This document shows, piece by piece, positions 1 through 11,989 of a stretch of 64,000 nucleotides of DNA (position 1 is its first letter; each line of letters starts with the position of its first letter). The notes beneath the pieces were generated by a model, which was not told where the DNA came from, did not search any database, and saw nothing but the letters and a program-made list of their open reading frames with translations. The position numbers and the translations under genes were made by a program. This DNA is from Haemaphysalis longicornis. Lineage: Eukaryota; Arthropoda; Arachnida; Ixodida; Ixodidae. The stretch lies in assembly GCA_013339765.2 (NCBI GenBank), contig CM023449.1:108664417-108728416 (forward strand), given 5' to 3'.

Positions 1-530
1 AATGCTCTGCATTTAAAATCATGACTACCGCCGCACCAGCTTATCATTGTACCGAGCCAACCCCTCACTCGCCAAGGAGGCAGCAGTTGCATCGGCGCTT
101 ACCCAAACTCAAGTTGACACCTGACACCGTCATTAACGACTCTGAACAGGCTTTTCGCAACTTTTCCGGTGGCCGAATACACAAGACTACACTTGAAAAC
201 TCCGACAAAAGCCACTTGCGAGACCCGTCAAGTTCATCTGGGCACATGCGCATATTGGAGCCTCGCGGAACGAGGTTTCCCGATCCCCCGAAGACGAACA
301 CCTGCGTCCGCTAGCTGTAGTTTATTATCAAGAGATTATCGCGCGCTGTAAACTGCACAGAGAAACGTGCACCCCACCGCACAAACAACTACCAAGGGCC
401 ATGAGAAAACACTTCCGCCCTGTAAACTAATGCTCACCCTCGGCCGAGGAGACACCCCTACAGAGGAGCGCGCACCTTGTATCCCCTTAAGCGTCATTCT
501 TGTGCGGAATCCGGTACAAGTTTTCATAAT
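1..530 (+). pseudogene. LINE ORF2 fragment: RNase H and C-terminal tail, cut by the window edge
   Basis: This is the 3' part of a non-LTR retrotransposon ORF2; RNase H would remove template RNA during target-primed reverse transcription. Around 129-180 the frame reads INDSEQAFRNFSGGRI, matching the RNase H strand with a catalytic Asp followed by a short helix (usually TDS.xA..NF..GRI). Around 227-290 a second frame reads FIWAHAHIGASRNEVS, matching the WxPAHxGxxGNExA block. The tail then has YYQEIIARCK and PPHKQL, in the order seen after RNase H in tick I-clade elements. At least two frameshifts and two stop codons break it. The upstream part lies outside the window. Assignment is by motif order, not by search. 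Confidence 0.65.
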
Positions 531-689
531 GAACCGCAGCGCAAGCGACAGGACGACAGCAAGAGGACACACGAAGCGCTGACTTACATCTGTATTTCAT
601 TTTTTCCGGATACACCAAATACAAGTGAAACTGAAGAAAACAACAAATGAAAAGTAAGCGAATAAAATTATGCACCCCTCCGTTTAACG

Positions 690-960
690 ACGACGATGGT
701 TGGACGCGAAGCTTTCTTGGGACGGATCCTTTGGTGGTCATCTAAATTTCGCCTCAGCCTCGGCCATGTAGAAATGCAGCAATCGGATAGACGTTTGCTC
801 CATAACGTGAGGGATCCAGGATCAATTCCCGCCATTGGAGCGTTTTCTTCTTTCACTTGACACGCAATTATTCATCATCATCGTCTGATAAAGTTGGCTT
901 TCCTGCAGGGCGTTTTCGCTCTGCAGGCCCCATTCGTGAGAAGACTAAAGCCATCACCAT
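690..960 (+). repeat. Dispersed tRNA-like repeat X, copy 1
   Basis: This stretch is similar to 22,320-22,720. Shared landmarks in the same order are a GGATCCAGGATCAATTCC-type B-box-like segment near 812-830, a TTTTCTTCTTTCACTT tract, an ATTCATCATCATCGTC tract, and a segment ending in CTGCAGGGCGTTTTCGC near 903-918. The B-box-like segment suggests a tRNA-derived SINE of a different family from the SINEs at 1.9 and 9.4 kb. Exact ends are not resolved. Confidence 0.55.
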
Positions 961-1897
961 CTCGCCCAAGCTTTCTCATAGCTAAGCTTCTTTATATTGT
1001 CGGCGGCAGCACACAAAGCCCACTTGACCGGCCCTATTCCTACTACACTTATGAGCTTCGGGAGAGCGCTTGGCCAGCTGTTCCCTCTATCTCCAGCGTA
1101 TGTTGGTGCAGTGGGCGGCAGACGCGGCCTATCCCAATGGACTCTTGGAATGAAGAGGCCACCATAAAGGCTATTTTCTAGAAACAAACAAGAAATCTAT
1201 TTATTCTCTCTCTTCCGGGCGCAGCTTGAAGCTTACTCTTTTTCGATACGTTGTGATTAGAGCGTTCCATCTCAAAGCGGGAGTTAAGAGTAACCTTCTC
1301 TACTAACTTCAGATAAGTCTAAAGTTGAGCCTTATGAACCATGTACCAACGTCTTATGAATTCCATGTTGAGCTGCGGGTGGCGGTTTACGACGTAAGGC
1401 TTCAAATGATAATGTTAAGCCTAATGTCGGCCCATTGCTACCCGCCTGAATTCATTACTCTATTTCGGATCAATGCTGCTCAAGAAAGTTTTAAACAGAA
1501 AAATTCCAAAGGCTTCGAAGCTTGAATTGGCTGTGCTAAATTTTACCTGTGTAATTTTGTACGCTGGCGTGCACTTGCACTGGCGACCATTTACGACTTC
1601 GTGCACACCAGCGTACGATAACACAAAGGCTTTGCGCAGGTAAAGCAGCCAAAACCAGCAAGAAGCCTTCGAGGCATTTCCTATTGCCGAAGAAGGCGAC
1701 CCCTTCATCAACCTTTCCGTGCCTTCGTCCGAACCGGAAATGTGTTTCTTGAATTCCAGTCTAAAGGGCACACGAAGAGAAATGAATGTTTAGTCTTTTA
1801 TATCGTGCATGTGCCGATAAGGTGGCTTATATTTGTGTCCAGCAGAACTCTCAGTTCAAGCTAGCGTTTGTATAGTGTATATCTGTCTTTGCTTTAC
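961..1897. other. No gene seen; unassigned sequence
   Basis: Only short, frame-discordant ORFs are present and I recognise no domain. The one clear structure is an imperfect hairpin at 1,559-1,616. Confidence 0.5.
1559..1616. repeat. Hairpin with 16-bp arms
   Basis: Arm 1,559-1,574 (GTACGCTGGCGTGCAC) pairs with 1,601-1,616 at 15 of 16 positions around a 26-base loop. It is too short to assign to an element. Confidence 0.6.
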
Positions 1898-2150
1898 CCG
1901 CCGCGGCGGCTCAGTGGCTAAGGCGTTGCGCTGCTGAGCACGAGGTGGCGGGTCCGATTCTCGGCCGCGGTGGCCGCTTTTCTGATGAAGGAGAAAAGCA
2001 AAAACACCCGTGTGTACGAGATTTCGGCGCACGTGTAAGAACCCCGGGGTGTCAAAATTATTCCGGAGCCCTCCACTACGGTGTGCCTCATCGCCTGCGT
2101 TGCGTCGGCGCGTTAAACCCCACAATCCAATCAATATTTCTGTGTTTCGT
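1898..2150 (+). mobile_element. tRNA-derived SINE (Ruka-like), copy 1
   Basis: A pol III-type head has an A box (CGGCTCAGTGG, 1,907-1,917) and a B box (GGTCCGATTCT, 1,951-1,961). It is followed by a TGGCCGCTTTTCTGATG segment and a tail reading GCCTCATCGCCTGCGTTG then CCCACAATCCAATCAAT. The same order of blocks recurs at 9.4, 27.4 (minus), 34.1 (3' part only) and 59.6 kb (minus, lacking the head), which defines a dispersed family in this window. SINEs of this build are known from ixodid ticks. Flanking ATATCTGTCTTTG and ATATTTCTGTGTTT may be an aged target duplication, but the match is poor. Confidence 0.85.
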
Positions 2151-2257
2151 CCTACAGCGCCAGTCCAATGAACCCAGCTACAATTAACCAACTAGCACAA
2201 CTTCCTGTCCTTAAAGGAAAATAGCTGAATTTTTTCACTTGCACTCCTTAGGAAGTA

Positions 2258-2345
2258 CAAGTGTGTTCAATTTTCTCACGTAGGAGTGGCGTGCGCCCTG
2301 TGTTCGGAACCTTTGTAACCACAAACTTCACGTAGGAGGCCATGC
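2258..2345. repeat. Dispersed repeat W, copy 1
   Basis: The segment with GTAGGAGTGGCGTGCGCC, a TTCGGAACC block, TAACCACAAACTTCACG and TAGGAG is matched in order at 7,435-7,512. This is a short interspersed repeat of unknown class. Confidence 0.55.
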
Positions 2346-4085
2346 TGCCTGTAGCATTTGGTTGAAGCTTAGCGCAGCTAGGCCCGGTTATGCTAACGAA
2401 AGCAGCCGTAGCACAGTTTGCCAGATGAAGGATATGGCTAGTCTATCATTAGGTAGTGCGAGCGCTCGCTACTGTCGTTTCGTCAATTTCCGAAGCCGAA
2501 GCCGTCCTCGAAGTCGAAGGCGACGAGTCTATTCCCGCCTCTAAAACTTGCCTCTGTGTTTTTCTACACAGTCACCGATTGTCAAGCGGCATGCAGAAGC
2601 TATGTGGTTGGCGCAGTTTCTCCAACAGCACTGCGCCTCCTGAGCAAAACCCCTCCTTCTCGTACGGTCAGAAATGTGTGGACCACTGGCGACTTAGATC
2701 GATCGGGCAACGACACAGCCCATGCATTCGCCCGCACTCTAACCAACCGGGCCTCAATAAAGTAGCACAGTCCAACGCCGATTGAGGCCCACCAGAAAGT
2801 AACCTAATATTATAGACTAGGTAGTTGGAACTTTCCCCCCGCCAGACACAGATTGTCTAAATTGAAGAAAAACGCATCACAAATTCCAACAAACACGTTT
2901 CCAAAGCCACAACGACTAAATAATCTACTTCCAGCACATACTCTCCATAGTGCGTTTTTCCAGCAATTAAGGCAGACTTTACCACATCGCCCGGCAATGC
3001 CACGAAAACTCCGACCTTCCCCCATTCCCAACCTTCCCGTTAGCAGTGGGAGTGCATATTATCCAGCGCGAGTCTGGACGACCAGATTATATTGGTCGAC
3101 CGAGCAGTGAGCGCAAGTATTGCCCATGCACTTCCGGAAAAAGAAGCCACCCTACAGTTTATTTTGATCATTAAAGTTTCTCCCACTTCATCTTCCGACG
3201 CTTTGCTCGCCGAAGTTCCCGTTTTTTACTGGTTTCAGCCTGCCGATTTTGCGCGATCGAACTCCGATTTCACTTTAACTCAGCAAACTGAGTGGCATTT
3301 CCTAGATGGACCGACACACCAGACGGTTTTCGGTACAGCGGCGGACACATGCTTATCAGCGATGGCAGCAGATTGCATCATCAGCCCATGGCGAGCGCGT
3401 CTTCACGCATCCACTATTCGTCGTCTCCTGGCGTGTCCCTTCCGGCCTCGCTAGAGTTCCTGTGTATAGCTACCCTAGGGGAGCAGAGTCGCGCGTCCAT
3501 CCGCCATAGTTGAGTCCGAAAGCCGTTCGGGACAGCCACCCATCAAGCATGTAGGACACGCCGCGCCAGTTGCAGCGGCGGGGCGAAGTCGCCGCGTCCG
3601 TGTGGTGCCGACTGCACCGTACACTGCGTGGGGCAGCCACAACCGTTCACTTGTGCACAACTGGAAAATTAGTTCTGTGCGAGGCCCCGGCAGCGGGATT
3701 TTCTGTCCCGGTGGAACCACCCGCTTGTTGAAATCGGACACGTAAGTCTGGCGAGCCATATACAGGAACTTCACCCTCGGGAGTAGAGATTGAAACTTTC
3801 CGTAAATTTTGAGCAATCAAAAAATAAAACTGTGTTTTCACGTGTTTTTTCGATGTTTTGTGAAAAACGGAGAACAACTTTTCTTTAGCATATGGTAATA
3901 GTTTATTGCTAAATGTCAGAAGTCATAACTCTCATTATATAAATAACAGAAGTGAAATGCTTTCTGCCTTTTAACGAACGAATACAGGGTTTAACAGATC
4001 GAAGGAGCAGGCCAGATGCATCACGCCGAACGCGTTGAGTTCTCTGTGAGTGGGCTTCCTAGCGGCTTCCTAGCGTTGTCACGGC
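2346..4085. other. No supported gene; GC-rich middle part
   Basis: The 3,300-3,760 part is relatively GC-rich and has overlapping ORFs up to 120 codons, but none shows a family motif I can name. A short run of near-repeats of GAAGCCGAAGCCG / GAAGTCGAAGGCG lies at about 2,492-2,522. Confidence 0.4.
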
Positions 4086-4099
4086 AGTTAGAACAAAGA

Positions 4100-5860
4100 A
4101 CATTGCAATGTCTCTTCTGTGGCTATTTTGTCGTGGCTTCGTCTATAAAAACACTGATCAAGGTGGTAAAAAGATGAAGTTCTACCTCTATCCAGAGTCA
4201 GTATCACTGGCTTCATCTGTAACATTCTACATAATGTTGAGATGTGCGTGTACAAAAACAAGCTTTTCGACCGTTTCCTTGCGCAGCCTGTTCCTACGCA
4301 GAGCATGAAACTTGGTGAAGTCGGCGAAGTAGCTGATAATGGCGGAATCTGTGCAATGTTTCGAACCAGAGGCAAAACTGTTTTACTTGTGGAGACGCCC
4401 TCACACCATGTTGGAGGTGGCATGTAAGCAGAAGCCCCTACTCCGGACCCTGACCACATGCCTGCATTGGTCGGGTATTCTGCAAACATCGGAGCACACT
4501 TTTCCAATTTCGAGGTTTATATGGGTACTGTGTTCCGAGATCCAGTCAATCGGAGACAACAGTTCTTCTTTAGTCAGATTTGTCCCCCTTGGGTCTTCGG
4601 TCAACTAGGTTTGCTGCACACTGCACGGGATGAACTGTAAATGCTTTGCGTGTTTTTAAAGGTTTTCCTGCGAAATCCCGTCCAATCTGCGAGATAGCAG
4701 AGCACTGCAGATTCGAGTGAGTCTCCCCCGTTAGATTGTGAAACAAATTTTTTCAGGTCGGACAACATGGCTCCGTTACTTTCTACAGCTTTGATAAGCT
4801 TTCTGACGGGTTCAAGCAAAGTATGGCATTATTTCAATACCACCCAGAACTCTTTTTTGTCCAGAACGACCAGCATGAGTCTTGTCAAACTTCAAGTATT
4901 CCATTACAGCTATTTCCTGCAAGGCCTCCTTGTTTGTAAAAGTATTCCAAAGGAGAGACAAACACTACTCCATCTTATCTTTCTTTGAACCTTCAGGCTG
5001 CAGCTCACACTTTGGCCGTACTTCAATTTCGGCTTTTCCTTGAATGTGGCCAGCCCCACCTGGGTTTTCTTCACGTATTTGTTTAAATCTTTTGCCTGCT
5101 TGTGCACATCGTGCATTTTTCAAGAGTAAGCAGATCATTTATCAACATGTTCAGAAAGTGTGCGGCGTAACCAATGGCCGTAACGTAAGGAAAATCGATC
5201 AATAACGAGAGCCGCTTTCATATTACTGGCATTCTTGGTTACCAGAGCCTTCACCTTTGAGCTACCGACCAATTCCATAACACCACAGACTTCGTCTGTC
5301 ATATAGGCCGCAGAATCCCTGTTGGTAGCTGTGTTCACCGACTTGAAAAACAATGGCGATGACGTGCCGAGTGCAAAGTTCATACGTGACTCGGCTTCGA
5401 GGTTCGTCCAGCCATCAGTGACAAGGGTGATGCATGAAGCCTCTTCAATAAGATTAATAATGGATACGGAAGCCACCTCGTACTCAGCGTGGAACAGTGG
5501 ACCACTCAAGCTCTGCCGGCTCGGGGGATTGTAAGATGGCCTGAGTGCTTTAAATGCTGTCTGCCAATAGCCATTTGTAACCAAGGAAAATGGTGAGTTG
5601 GAAGCATGTGTTGCCTTTGCCAACGCTTTATCGGTGTTCTGCGCTTGAGGTCTCATCGTATAACGAACTGAGTAACCCTCGCTGTCGCTGAGGCTGCGCT
5701 CCTTGTTGTGCTGCTTACTGCGCCGTTATTTTTGCTTGAACCGAGACTGTTACATGAAGGGCTGTGAGAGCGCCTTCGTGGTGTCACTTCGTCTAGGGTA
5801 TTTTACGCACTGAGCAATGTGCCTTGAAAGGCGAGTAGCATTGGCAAAAGCGTCGCTGCT
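4100..5860 (-). pseudogene. hAT-superfamily transposase, broken
   Basis: This is the cut-and-paste DNA transposase of a hAT element, read leftward from about 5,860. A degenerate BED-type zinc finger near 5,770-5,860 (CQC then H..QC) comes first. The RNase H-like core follows in the ORF 5,135-5,656: LVTDGWTNLEAESRMNF holds the first catalytic Asp (residue 81), and FFKSVNTATN is also typical. The second conserved Asp region, usually VTDNAANM, reads LVTKNASNM here, so Asp is replaced by Lys at residue 141. Further left, LEPVRKLIKAVES (about 4,775-4,815) and PLVRNIAQIPP (about 4,350) match the insertion domain and the dimerisation region. Several frameshifts and stops separate these blocks. It is almost full length but cannot encode an active enzyme. 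I could not identify its terminal inverted repeats. Confidence 0.85.
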
Positions 5861-5869
5861 GCTTCAGTA

Positions 5870-7430
5870 CTTACAGGCAGCGGACCCACCTTCCCACCAA
5901 CTGGTCTCCCCAACCATGAAGAGCATCCACACGGCGGAATTTTGCCGTAGCATTGCAGAATATGATTCCACACGGCTTTATATGTGTACTTGCGCCACAG
6001 TTTGCACATGCGTACGAGGAAAAGTAAAAAATTGAACCATAACAGGCACTAAAGCATGCAAAACCGCACCCGAACGGCGAAGCTACGCTTACGCTGTAGC
6101 TGACATTATGTTCTGTCGATGGCGAGTGGTCAGCCATTGTTTGGTGTTTCGGTATCATGTGTGACGTTTCGGTTTCGCGTTCTGCGTTTGGCTTTCACGT
6201 TCAACGCTGGGTGTTGCCTAAGCTATATTTCTGCATGTTTTACGCCAGCGGAAATTATGGCCAATTTTTGCAACTGCGCCGAAAAAACAAAAAAAAAGTT
6301 CTTTTTCCGGAATTTCTTCGTTTTTTTCCCTCACTTCGCATCTCTACTCAGGCGCCGGTCACACTCAATACCTATCTCTTCAAATACCGATAGGTGCCGC
6401 TAGTCACCGGCGCCGCAGCATCGGCGGGTCACGTAGTATCCCTTGAACGTCAAATTGTGACACACGGCGAAACTATCTTAACTAGGCCAATATTGCGTTC
6501 GCAATAAAGTGCTTCATTAGCCGACTGATCCAGAAACGCAAGGCAAACCTGGTAGGACAAAAGATTTGGAACTTCGGCAGTACATTTCTATTATGGCGAA
6601 GGGGCTCCACAAGACGGGATTTTCGGACAATATACCTCTGAGATAGAGAAGAAAGGGGAATTGTGCTATTGTAAATTCGTAATTACCTCACTCACCCGTT
6701 GACATGCTGAAGTGCTTTTTGTTGATATTTTAAGTCCAAAAAAATCTCTGAAAATTGGTTCTAGGGTTTTGCCATCACTAACGGTGCGGATTTCCATTTT
6801 GAGCCCAATTTGGTGTTCTTTAAGATACACCGTTTTACGTTATATTTGTTCATATATCCAACTTGTTTTGCTGAGTACTGTTACTAATGAAAGTCCTGAA
6901 AACCATCTCAATGATTTATACCTGCGACGAAGCTAATTGGGTGAAAGGCTTACGTTCCTGATAAGCCGGAAAGGTTTAATAGGTGATGTCAGCCTATTAG
7001 ACAAGACAACCTGTTGTTTTTAGAGAGCTCCAATTTGAGACGAACCTTGCTATGAAGGTGAAGCAGCTGAATATTTTTTTTCGGAAATTACACAACCTCA
7101 TAAGAGAAAAACGCTAAAATCGTTTTCAGAAATTTCTCTTGTTATCTCATTGCCGTTGACATATTCAAATGCTATTTGTGGGTGTAGGTTACCAATATAA
7201 ATGTCCAAGAACTTTGTAATCGTTTTTCTATCCTCAGAATAGAGATGGCCGTAAAGTTTGGGAAAATTGCGTATTTTTACTGTTTTCTCAATAACTATTC
7301 GACTCGTTGATATAGCCAATTAGTTTTTGCTTACGCTACCAATAAAAATTCCGCAAATCAATTTCAGGTTTTGTTCTAGGAAACACAAGAAAGGATAAGG
7401 GTTTGTTAAAATAGGCCCTTCTGGAAGTAA
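5870..7430. other. No supported gene; probable hAT flank plus AT-rich DNA
   Basis: From about 6,650 the sequence is AT-rich, with poly-T tracts and only short ORFs. The right end of the hAT element should lie somewhere in 5,870-6,450, but I see no convincing terminal repeat. A GGCGCCGGT / CCGGCGCC pair occurs at 6,351-6,412. Confidence 0.45.
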
Positions 7431-7434
7431 AATT

Positions 7435-7512
7435 CGGTTCAATTTACCCGCTTTTCGAGTAGCGCGCGCCGTCTATTCGGACATTCGGTAACCACAAGCC
7501 TCACATAGGAGT
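7435..7512. repeat. Dispersed repeat W, copy 2
   Basis: GTAGCGCGCGCCGTCTATT, CATTCGGTAACCACAAGCC and TCACATAGGAG follow the same order as the copy at 2,258-2,345, with scattered substitutions. Confidence 0.55.
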
Positions 7513-9040
7513 ACATGTTATTTATTATAAAACTTTGACAGATGGTAATGCCTAATACCTACTGGGATAACACTTCCCATTGGTAAGCAGTCATTTAGGC
7601 ACACCATTTTGGGCCCCAGTAGCAGCCCATCTAATGAACGCAGGTTGGAGATCCAATTGTGTACAACTCCACGGAGAAGTAATCAGGATGAGTAAGGAAC
7701 AACTCAACACATGTGTTACCCATTAGTGTTATAAGTAGAGTGGCCCACCCTGGTATCACCGAGTACTACGGCTAGCCAATAAATAAAGTTACTGAAAAAG
7801 CCATTGCAGCTATCTTTCCGCTCGCTAAAAAAAGCAAAAAATAAATAAAATAAGCGTAACCTAAAGTGCCTCAAACTGCCTCCGCTTTACTTATCCCCGT
7901 TTAGTTATCCCAATTCAGCCAAAAAATAACATTTACAATTAAGCTCTATTCCGCAGTCTCCACTAATGTGACAATTTGTCAAATAAGTCACACAAATTGA
8001 CGAAGCTGCGGTCAACACGTCTGTAGCGCACCACTACGTCAGATTTCATCACAGACTTTTGGAGCTCAAACTAATGCTCTCAACACACCTCTTTATTAAA
8101 TGTAACATGTAACCACAGACCGCCTAAAATGCCTCGTGAACAGAACCCTGGCTTATAGCATCTGGCCATGCCTAAAACTGGTGGTGTAACACGTAAACTT
8201 CCTATGGCCTCGCTCTTGGCCACATTACCTAAAAAGCGCCTTGCATAATCAAACATTGCTCTATTGTGGGCCTCAGCATGATTACTGCGCTGACAATACG
8301 AATGAGGCCGCTAATGTCTTGAGGTCAAGCAATAGGTTGTCAGCATCATACTGGCTGGCCCGTAATCAGTTCGTCGCTCATGCGATCTGACAAGACCCCG
8401 GAAAGCTTACCCCCACGACGATAGGAAGCTTAGTGAAAGGCGTAGTGTTCACCGCAGGCAATTACCGGGAGACGAATGGTAGCGTTGCAATGCAAGAGTT
8501 AACTAGCAATACTTAATTTGGGACTGACGTCTTTTACACGGCACCGATACCTTCTACTGGATATAGAAATAAGTTGTATAGGTTTTTATGGGCGGTACAA
8601 TAACATTTAAGTAGGTGAACGTCATGTTGAGCCACCGCTATGTCCTGCAGCAATTGCTTTCGACGTTCAATTGCAGCCGTTCCTCGCCGAAAATTCACAC
8701 ACCCATGATGGGAATCTTTTTGGTAATGGCGTTACGCTGTCGACTAAGGTGAATGCGAGTAGTAGCTGTCGAGTGGGAAAAGCAACACTTCATAGTTCTT
8801 CGAACGGTTCCGCGTGCACCGGAACATACCGACCACTTTTCTTGGCCAAGTGGCATTCTTTGCAATTATCCCTTTGAATAATAGGCTTCGCAGTATGGCA
8901 AACATTTTGGGTGACGATTACGATACTCCTTAACGCGAAATGTGTGTGCAAGGACAAGTGCCGTCTTCTGGGTGAAGGCGCATACCTGCTGAGTCCCGAG
9001 AAGTGATCGCAGCATCAGGGAACACGCGAAGGACCGCGAT
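7513..9040. other. No gene or repeat recognised
   Basis: There are no long ORFs and no motif I can assign. An AATAAATAAAG cluster near 7,780 has no ORF attached to it. Confidence 0.5.
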
Positions 9041-9049
9041 ATACTCTTG

Positions 9050-9240
9050 CGTTGCCTCGTAGCGCGTCATTGCGGGGGACCATGTATCGCACCTTCCGCC
9101 ACACATTCATCCCCTGCTTTAGTGCTTGCTCTATCTTCACCCGGCCTCTTTCGTCTCCCTATTACCTCGTAGCGCGTCGCCGCCGGTGAGAACGTCTGGC
9201 GCCTTCTCGGCGTACCACCCTCCCTCTCACACATTCGTTG
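9050..9240. repeat. Diverged tandem duplication, about 109-bp period
   Basis: CCTCGTAGCGCGTC occurs at 9,055-9,068 and again at 9,164-9,177. Both copies continue through a C..CCTTC.C block to CACACATTC. The unit is strongly diverged, and no third copy is seen. Confidence 0.5.
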
Positions 9241-9443
9241 TACTTTCCTTCTCCGGTTTCCTGCTTGGTGTATCTCGTTTGTCTTCAGCGTCCTTTTTGT
9301 CCGCTCGGGTAGAACCAGAGACCTCGGGGCCGTGAAAGCGCAGGAGCGGGCTCGTGAAGTGCTGCGCACAAAAAGACATTGGATGGCAGCGTTCTTCTCT
9401 GCCGCAGACGAAGTCCGATGGGTCGCAAACTTCTTCAAGCTGA

Positions 9444-9684
9444 GCCAGCCGCTGTGGTGGCTCAGTGGATAAAGCATATTGCTGCTCAGCACGAGGACGC
9501 GGGTTCGATTCCCAGCCACGGTGACCACTTTTCTGATGCTGGGAAAAAGCAAACATGCCTGTGTGTTCGAGATTTCACCGCCCGCTAAAACTACCCAAGT
9601 GGTAAAATTCAATCCGCAGCCCTCCACTAGGGCGCGCCTCATCGCTTGTGAAGGGTCGGCGGGTTAAATCCCACAATCAATCAA
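9444..9684 (+). mobile_element. tRNA-derived SINE (Ruka-like), copy 2, with target duplication
   Basis: The A box TGGCTCAGTGG (9,458-9,468) and B box GGTTCGATTCC (9,502-9,512) both look intact. The body carries GACCACTTTTCTGATG and the tail ends in repeats of AATC. TCAAGCTGA lies directly on both sides (9,435-9,443 and 9,685-9,693), a perfect 9-bp target duplication that fixes the boundaries. With intact promoter boxes and a clean duplication, this is the youngest-looking SINE in the window. The long minus-strand ORF across it (9,067-9,642) is antisense and not a gene. Confidence 0.9.
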
Positions 9685-9699
9685 TCAAGCTGAATGAAT

Positions 9700-11060
9700 A
9701 CGGACACCGGCCCATACAATTTCCGACGACGCGCGCATTTCATTGACAACGTTCTGTTACGAATCAGCTGTGGAGTGCCTGTTATTGGCCTCCAATACTG
9801 TGTTATTGCGCAACCATGTCTTCACCTGTGTGAAACATCCTTGGCAAACGGCAACAAATGCACAAAACAGCGAGGAGCGGGAAGAAAAGAGTGGGAGGTG
9901 GAGATATGAACAGGAAGAAAAAGGTTACGGTAGATGATGATTGGGAGTGCTGAGCCAAGTGACTTTGTAACGTAGATGTATCACGCGACTTAAATTTTGG
10001 TGCTCGCTTATTCTTAACAGTATTCATCCGAACCATGATGCGGGACGTTTATATTCCTACTCCTATGTCCCAAGAACTACAGCTATAAGATATGAAATTG
10101 CCATCAGAATCATATGGAAAGTGTTGAATGACTCAGTGGGACATTAGTAAAATTTTATAATATAAGTACAAAATTTAATGCGCTTATTACAACTAGTTCT
10201 TAACCAGTGTAAACGATGCTACCCTTCGTAATTGGTGGAAGATATGGTTTCTCGAACTTACAATGTTGAAGTCTACGTTACCTTGCGGGGTAAAAAAAAC
10301 GATAAAGCGGCGTGACTTCAAGGTTGAATTCATTAAAAGAAATGTATTTTGAAAGGCCTGTAGGCAGAAATTCTCTTTTCACTTCGGTTTTGTTTACTGT
10401 GTTATCTTTATAACGCACCTCTGCATAGTGAACTTCTGTTGCCATTTCACCTCTGCATTCTCATCGCGTCTCATTTATTTATGGATCAACATCCCTTTAA
10501 GGGACCCGAAGCTGTATAATATGGGCGTCAGCGATTATCGTCATTGCAGCCATGGCCATCATCGTTGTTGGTTTCTCATCAAGGCGATACAAGCTTGTGC
10601 AATCACTTGTCGTAGGGACCCATCTATTTTCTTGGAATTCCTTTATATTCCCCGCGCAGCACGTTTCGTTGCTGGTCCTGCGGCGAAGTGTGTTTCATCA
10701 GCATAGAAACCCTCAGTGGGACCACGACATACCTGCTCTGAAGCGAAATAGAAAAAACAGGAAATTGGCACCCCTGGTTCATCAGCAATGCGAAACATAC
10801 GTTACCTGCCCTGAAGGGTGGCACAATTTGCAGGGCCATCGTTGCGACCATCGAACGAGTGCCGTGAGGCAAGCGTAATTTGTGGACCCGAGAGGACAGA
10901 ATGGTTGCCTGATCTGACGTGAGGTCCTCTCGTTAACGGTGCAATTCTGAGCACGGATGCGGACGAAGTGTCTGCTCGTAGTCTTGCACAACAAACCTTG
11001 TGGCGTTGGCAGCTTCGTAGTTTCTAACGAACCCTTGCCACACGAGTGATGTGCGACAAT
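9700..11060. other. No supported gene
   Basis: AT-rich on the left with ORFs up to 108 codons on the right, none showing a recognisable domain. Confidence 0.45.
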
Positions 11061-11082
11061 TGAGTGAAATAAATCTTGCCCC

Positions 11083-11880
11083 TCAGCACCAACACCATTT
11101 TTGCAGTTGTGTATCAGGAGTGTTATTCATAGAGATGGCTTCCTGCTTGAATGTGTGATACTCCGTGCAGAGGGATTGAATATTTTGTTGATGTTTCTGA
11201 TTTTCTTGGCGAATATTCTGGAGGTCTTGGTTTCTGGAAGCAAGCTGCTTTGCTAGTTCAGTAAACATTTCTACAATCTCCGGTGGGGGCGATGGCGGCT
11301 GGGTATGTTTCTGAGGGGTTGAAGTAGGCAGTTCGGGTGTGTGAGCGGGGGGTTAGGTTATTTGCGTTTTTCGGCGACTACAGATTGGTTGTGCTCAAAG
11401 GTATCGAGACGAGCCTGGAGTTATGCTATTAAAGCATTTTGTTCTTCCAGAATTCGGGTACGATCATTACATTCCATGCAGGGAGTTGTATTCTGGGACT
11501 GTTGTGGAGGCGGAAAAGGAAGGGAATTATTTTGAGCTATGGGAGAGACCCATTGGGCCCAGCTTGCTTGTTTTGGCCGGGTCAAATGGATGTCGTGTGA
11601 CAGCTGCAGATACTGGGAGTGCGTTGGTGGTTTGCTTCGAGAATGGATGCGTATTCTTGACGAACGAGTCGTTGAACGGTCCCGTCCACCCCCAAGAACC
11701 GGGATGGAGACTTGTGCTGTTTCAGGAGTGCTTGCCCGGGCTTGTCTGAGCCGTCTTTGCGGATAATAAATGGTTCGACATAACGCTTTGAGCAGCCTGG
11801 TGCTCCCGAAAGGTGGGAGCCACCACAGAGGTCGCAGGTGGGCGGGAACGTGTGGTTTAGTTGAGGCTGCTTCCCTTACC
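11083..11880 (-). pseudogene. LINE ORF1 (gag-like) end: zinc knuckle and coiled coil
   Basis: ORF1 proteins of this class bind the element RNA. Reading leftward, one frame gives TFPPTCDLCGGSHLSGAPGC, so a C-x2-C-x3-H-x6-C knuckle lies at 11,793-11,837. Further on (11,083-11,268) a Gln/Glu-rich helical stretch reads EMFTELAKQLASRNQDLQNI, a likely coiled coil, and ends in a stop at 11,083. The knuckle and coil are in different frames, so at least one frameshift is present. Only one knuckle is visible, while gag-like ORF1 proteins usually have two or three; upstream codons may be missing at the junction with ORF2. Confidence 0.6.
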
Positions 11881-11989
11881 ACAGCAATGACCTAGGGCAC
11901 ATCTGACTAAACAGAAGTTCGGAAGGCTCCTGGAGAAACCACAACCGTACCGTCCCATACCCCCGAAACACAGACAATAGCATATATGC

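Noticed and set aside
9458..9512. tRNA gene
   Set aside because: Only A and B boxes are present; no anticodon stem or acceptor stem pairing follows. It is a SINE head.
9067..9642. 191-codon minus-strand ORF
   Set aside because: It runs antisense through the SINE at 9,444-9,684 and shows no domain; similar antisense frames occur in the other SINE copy.
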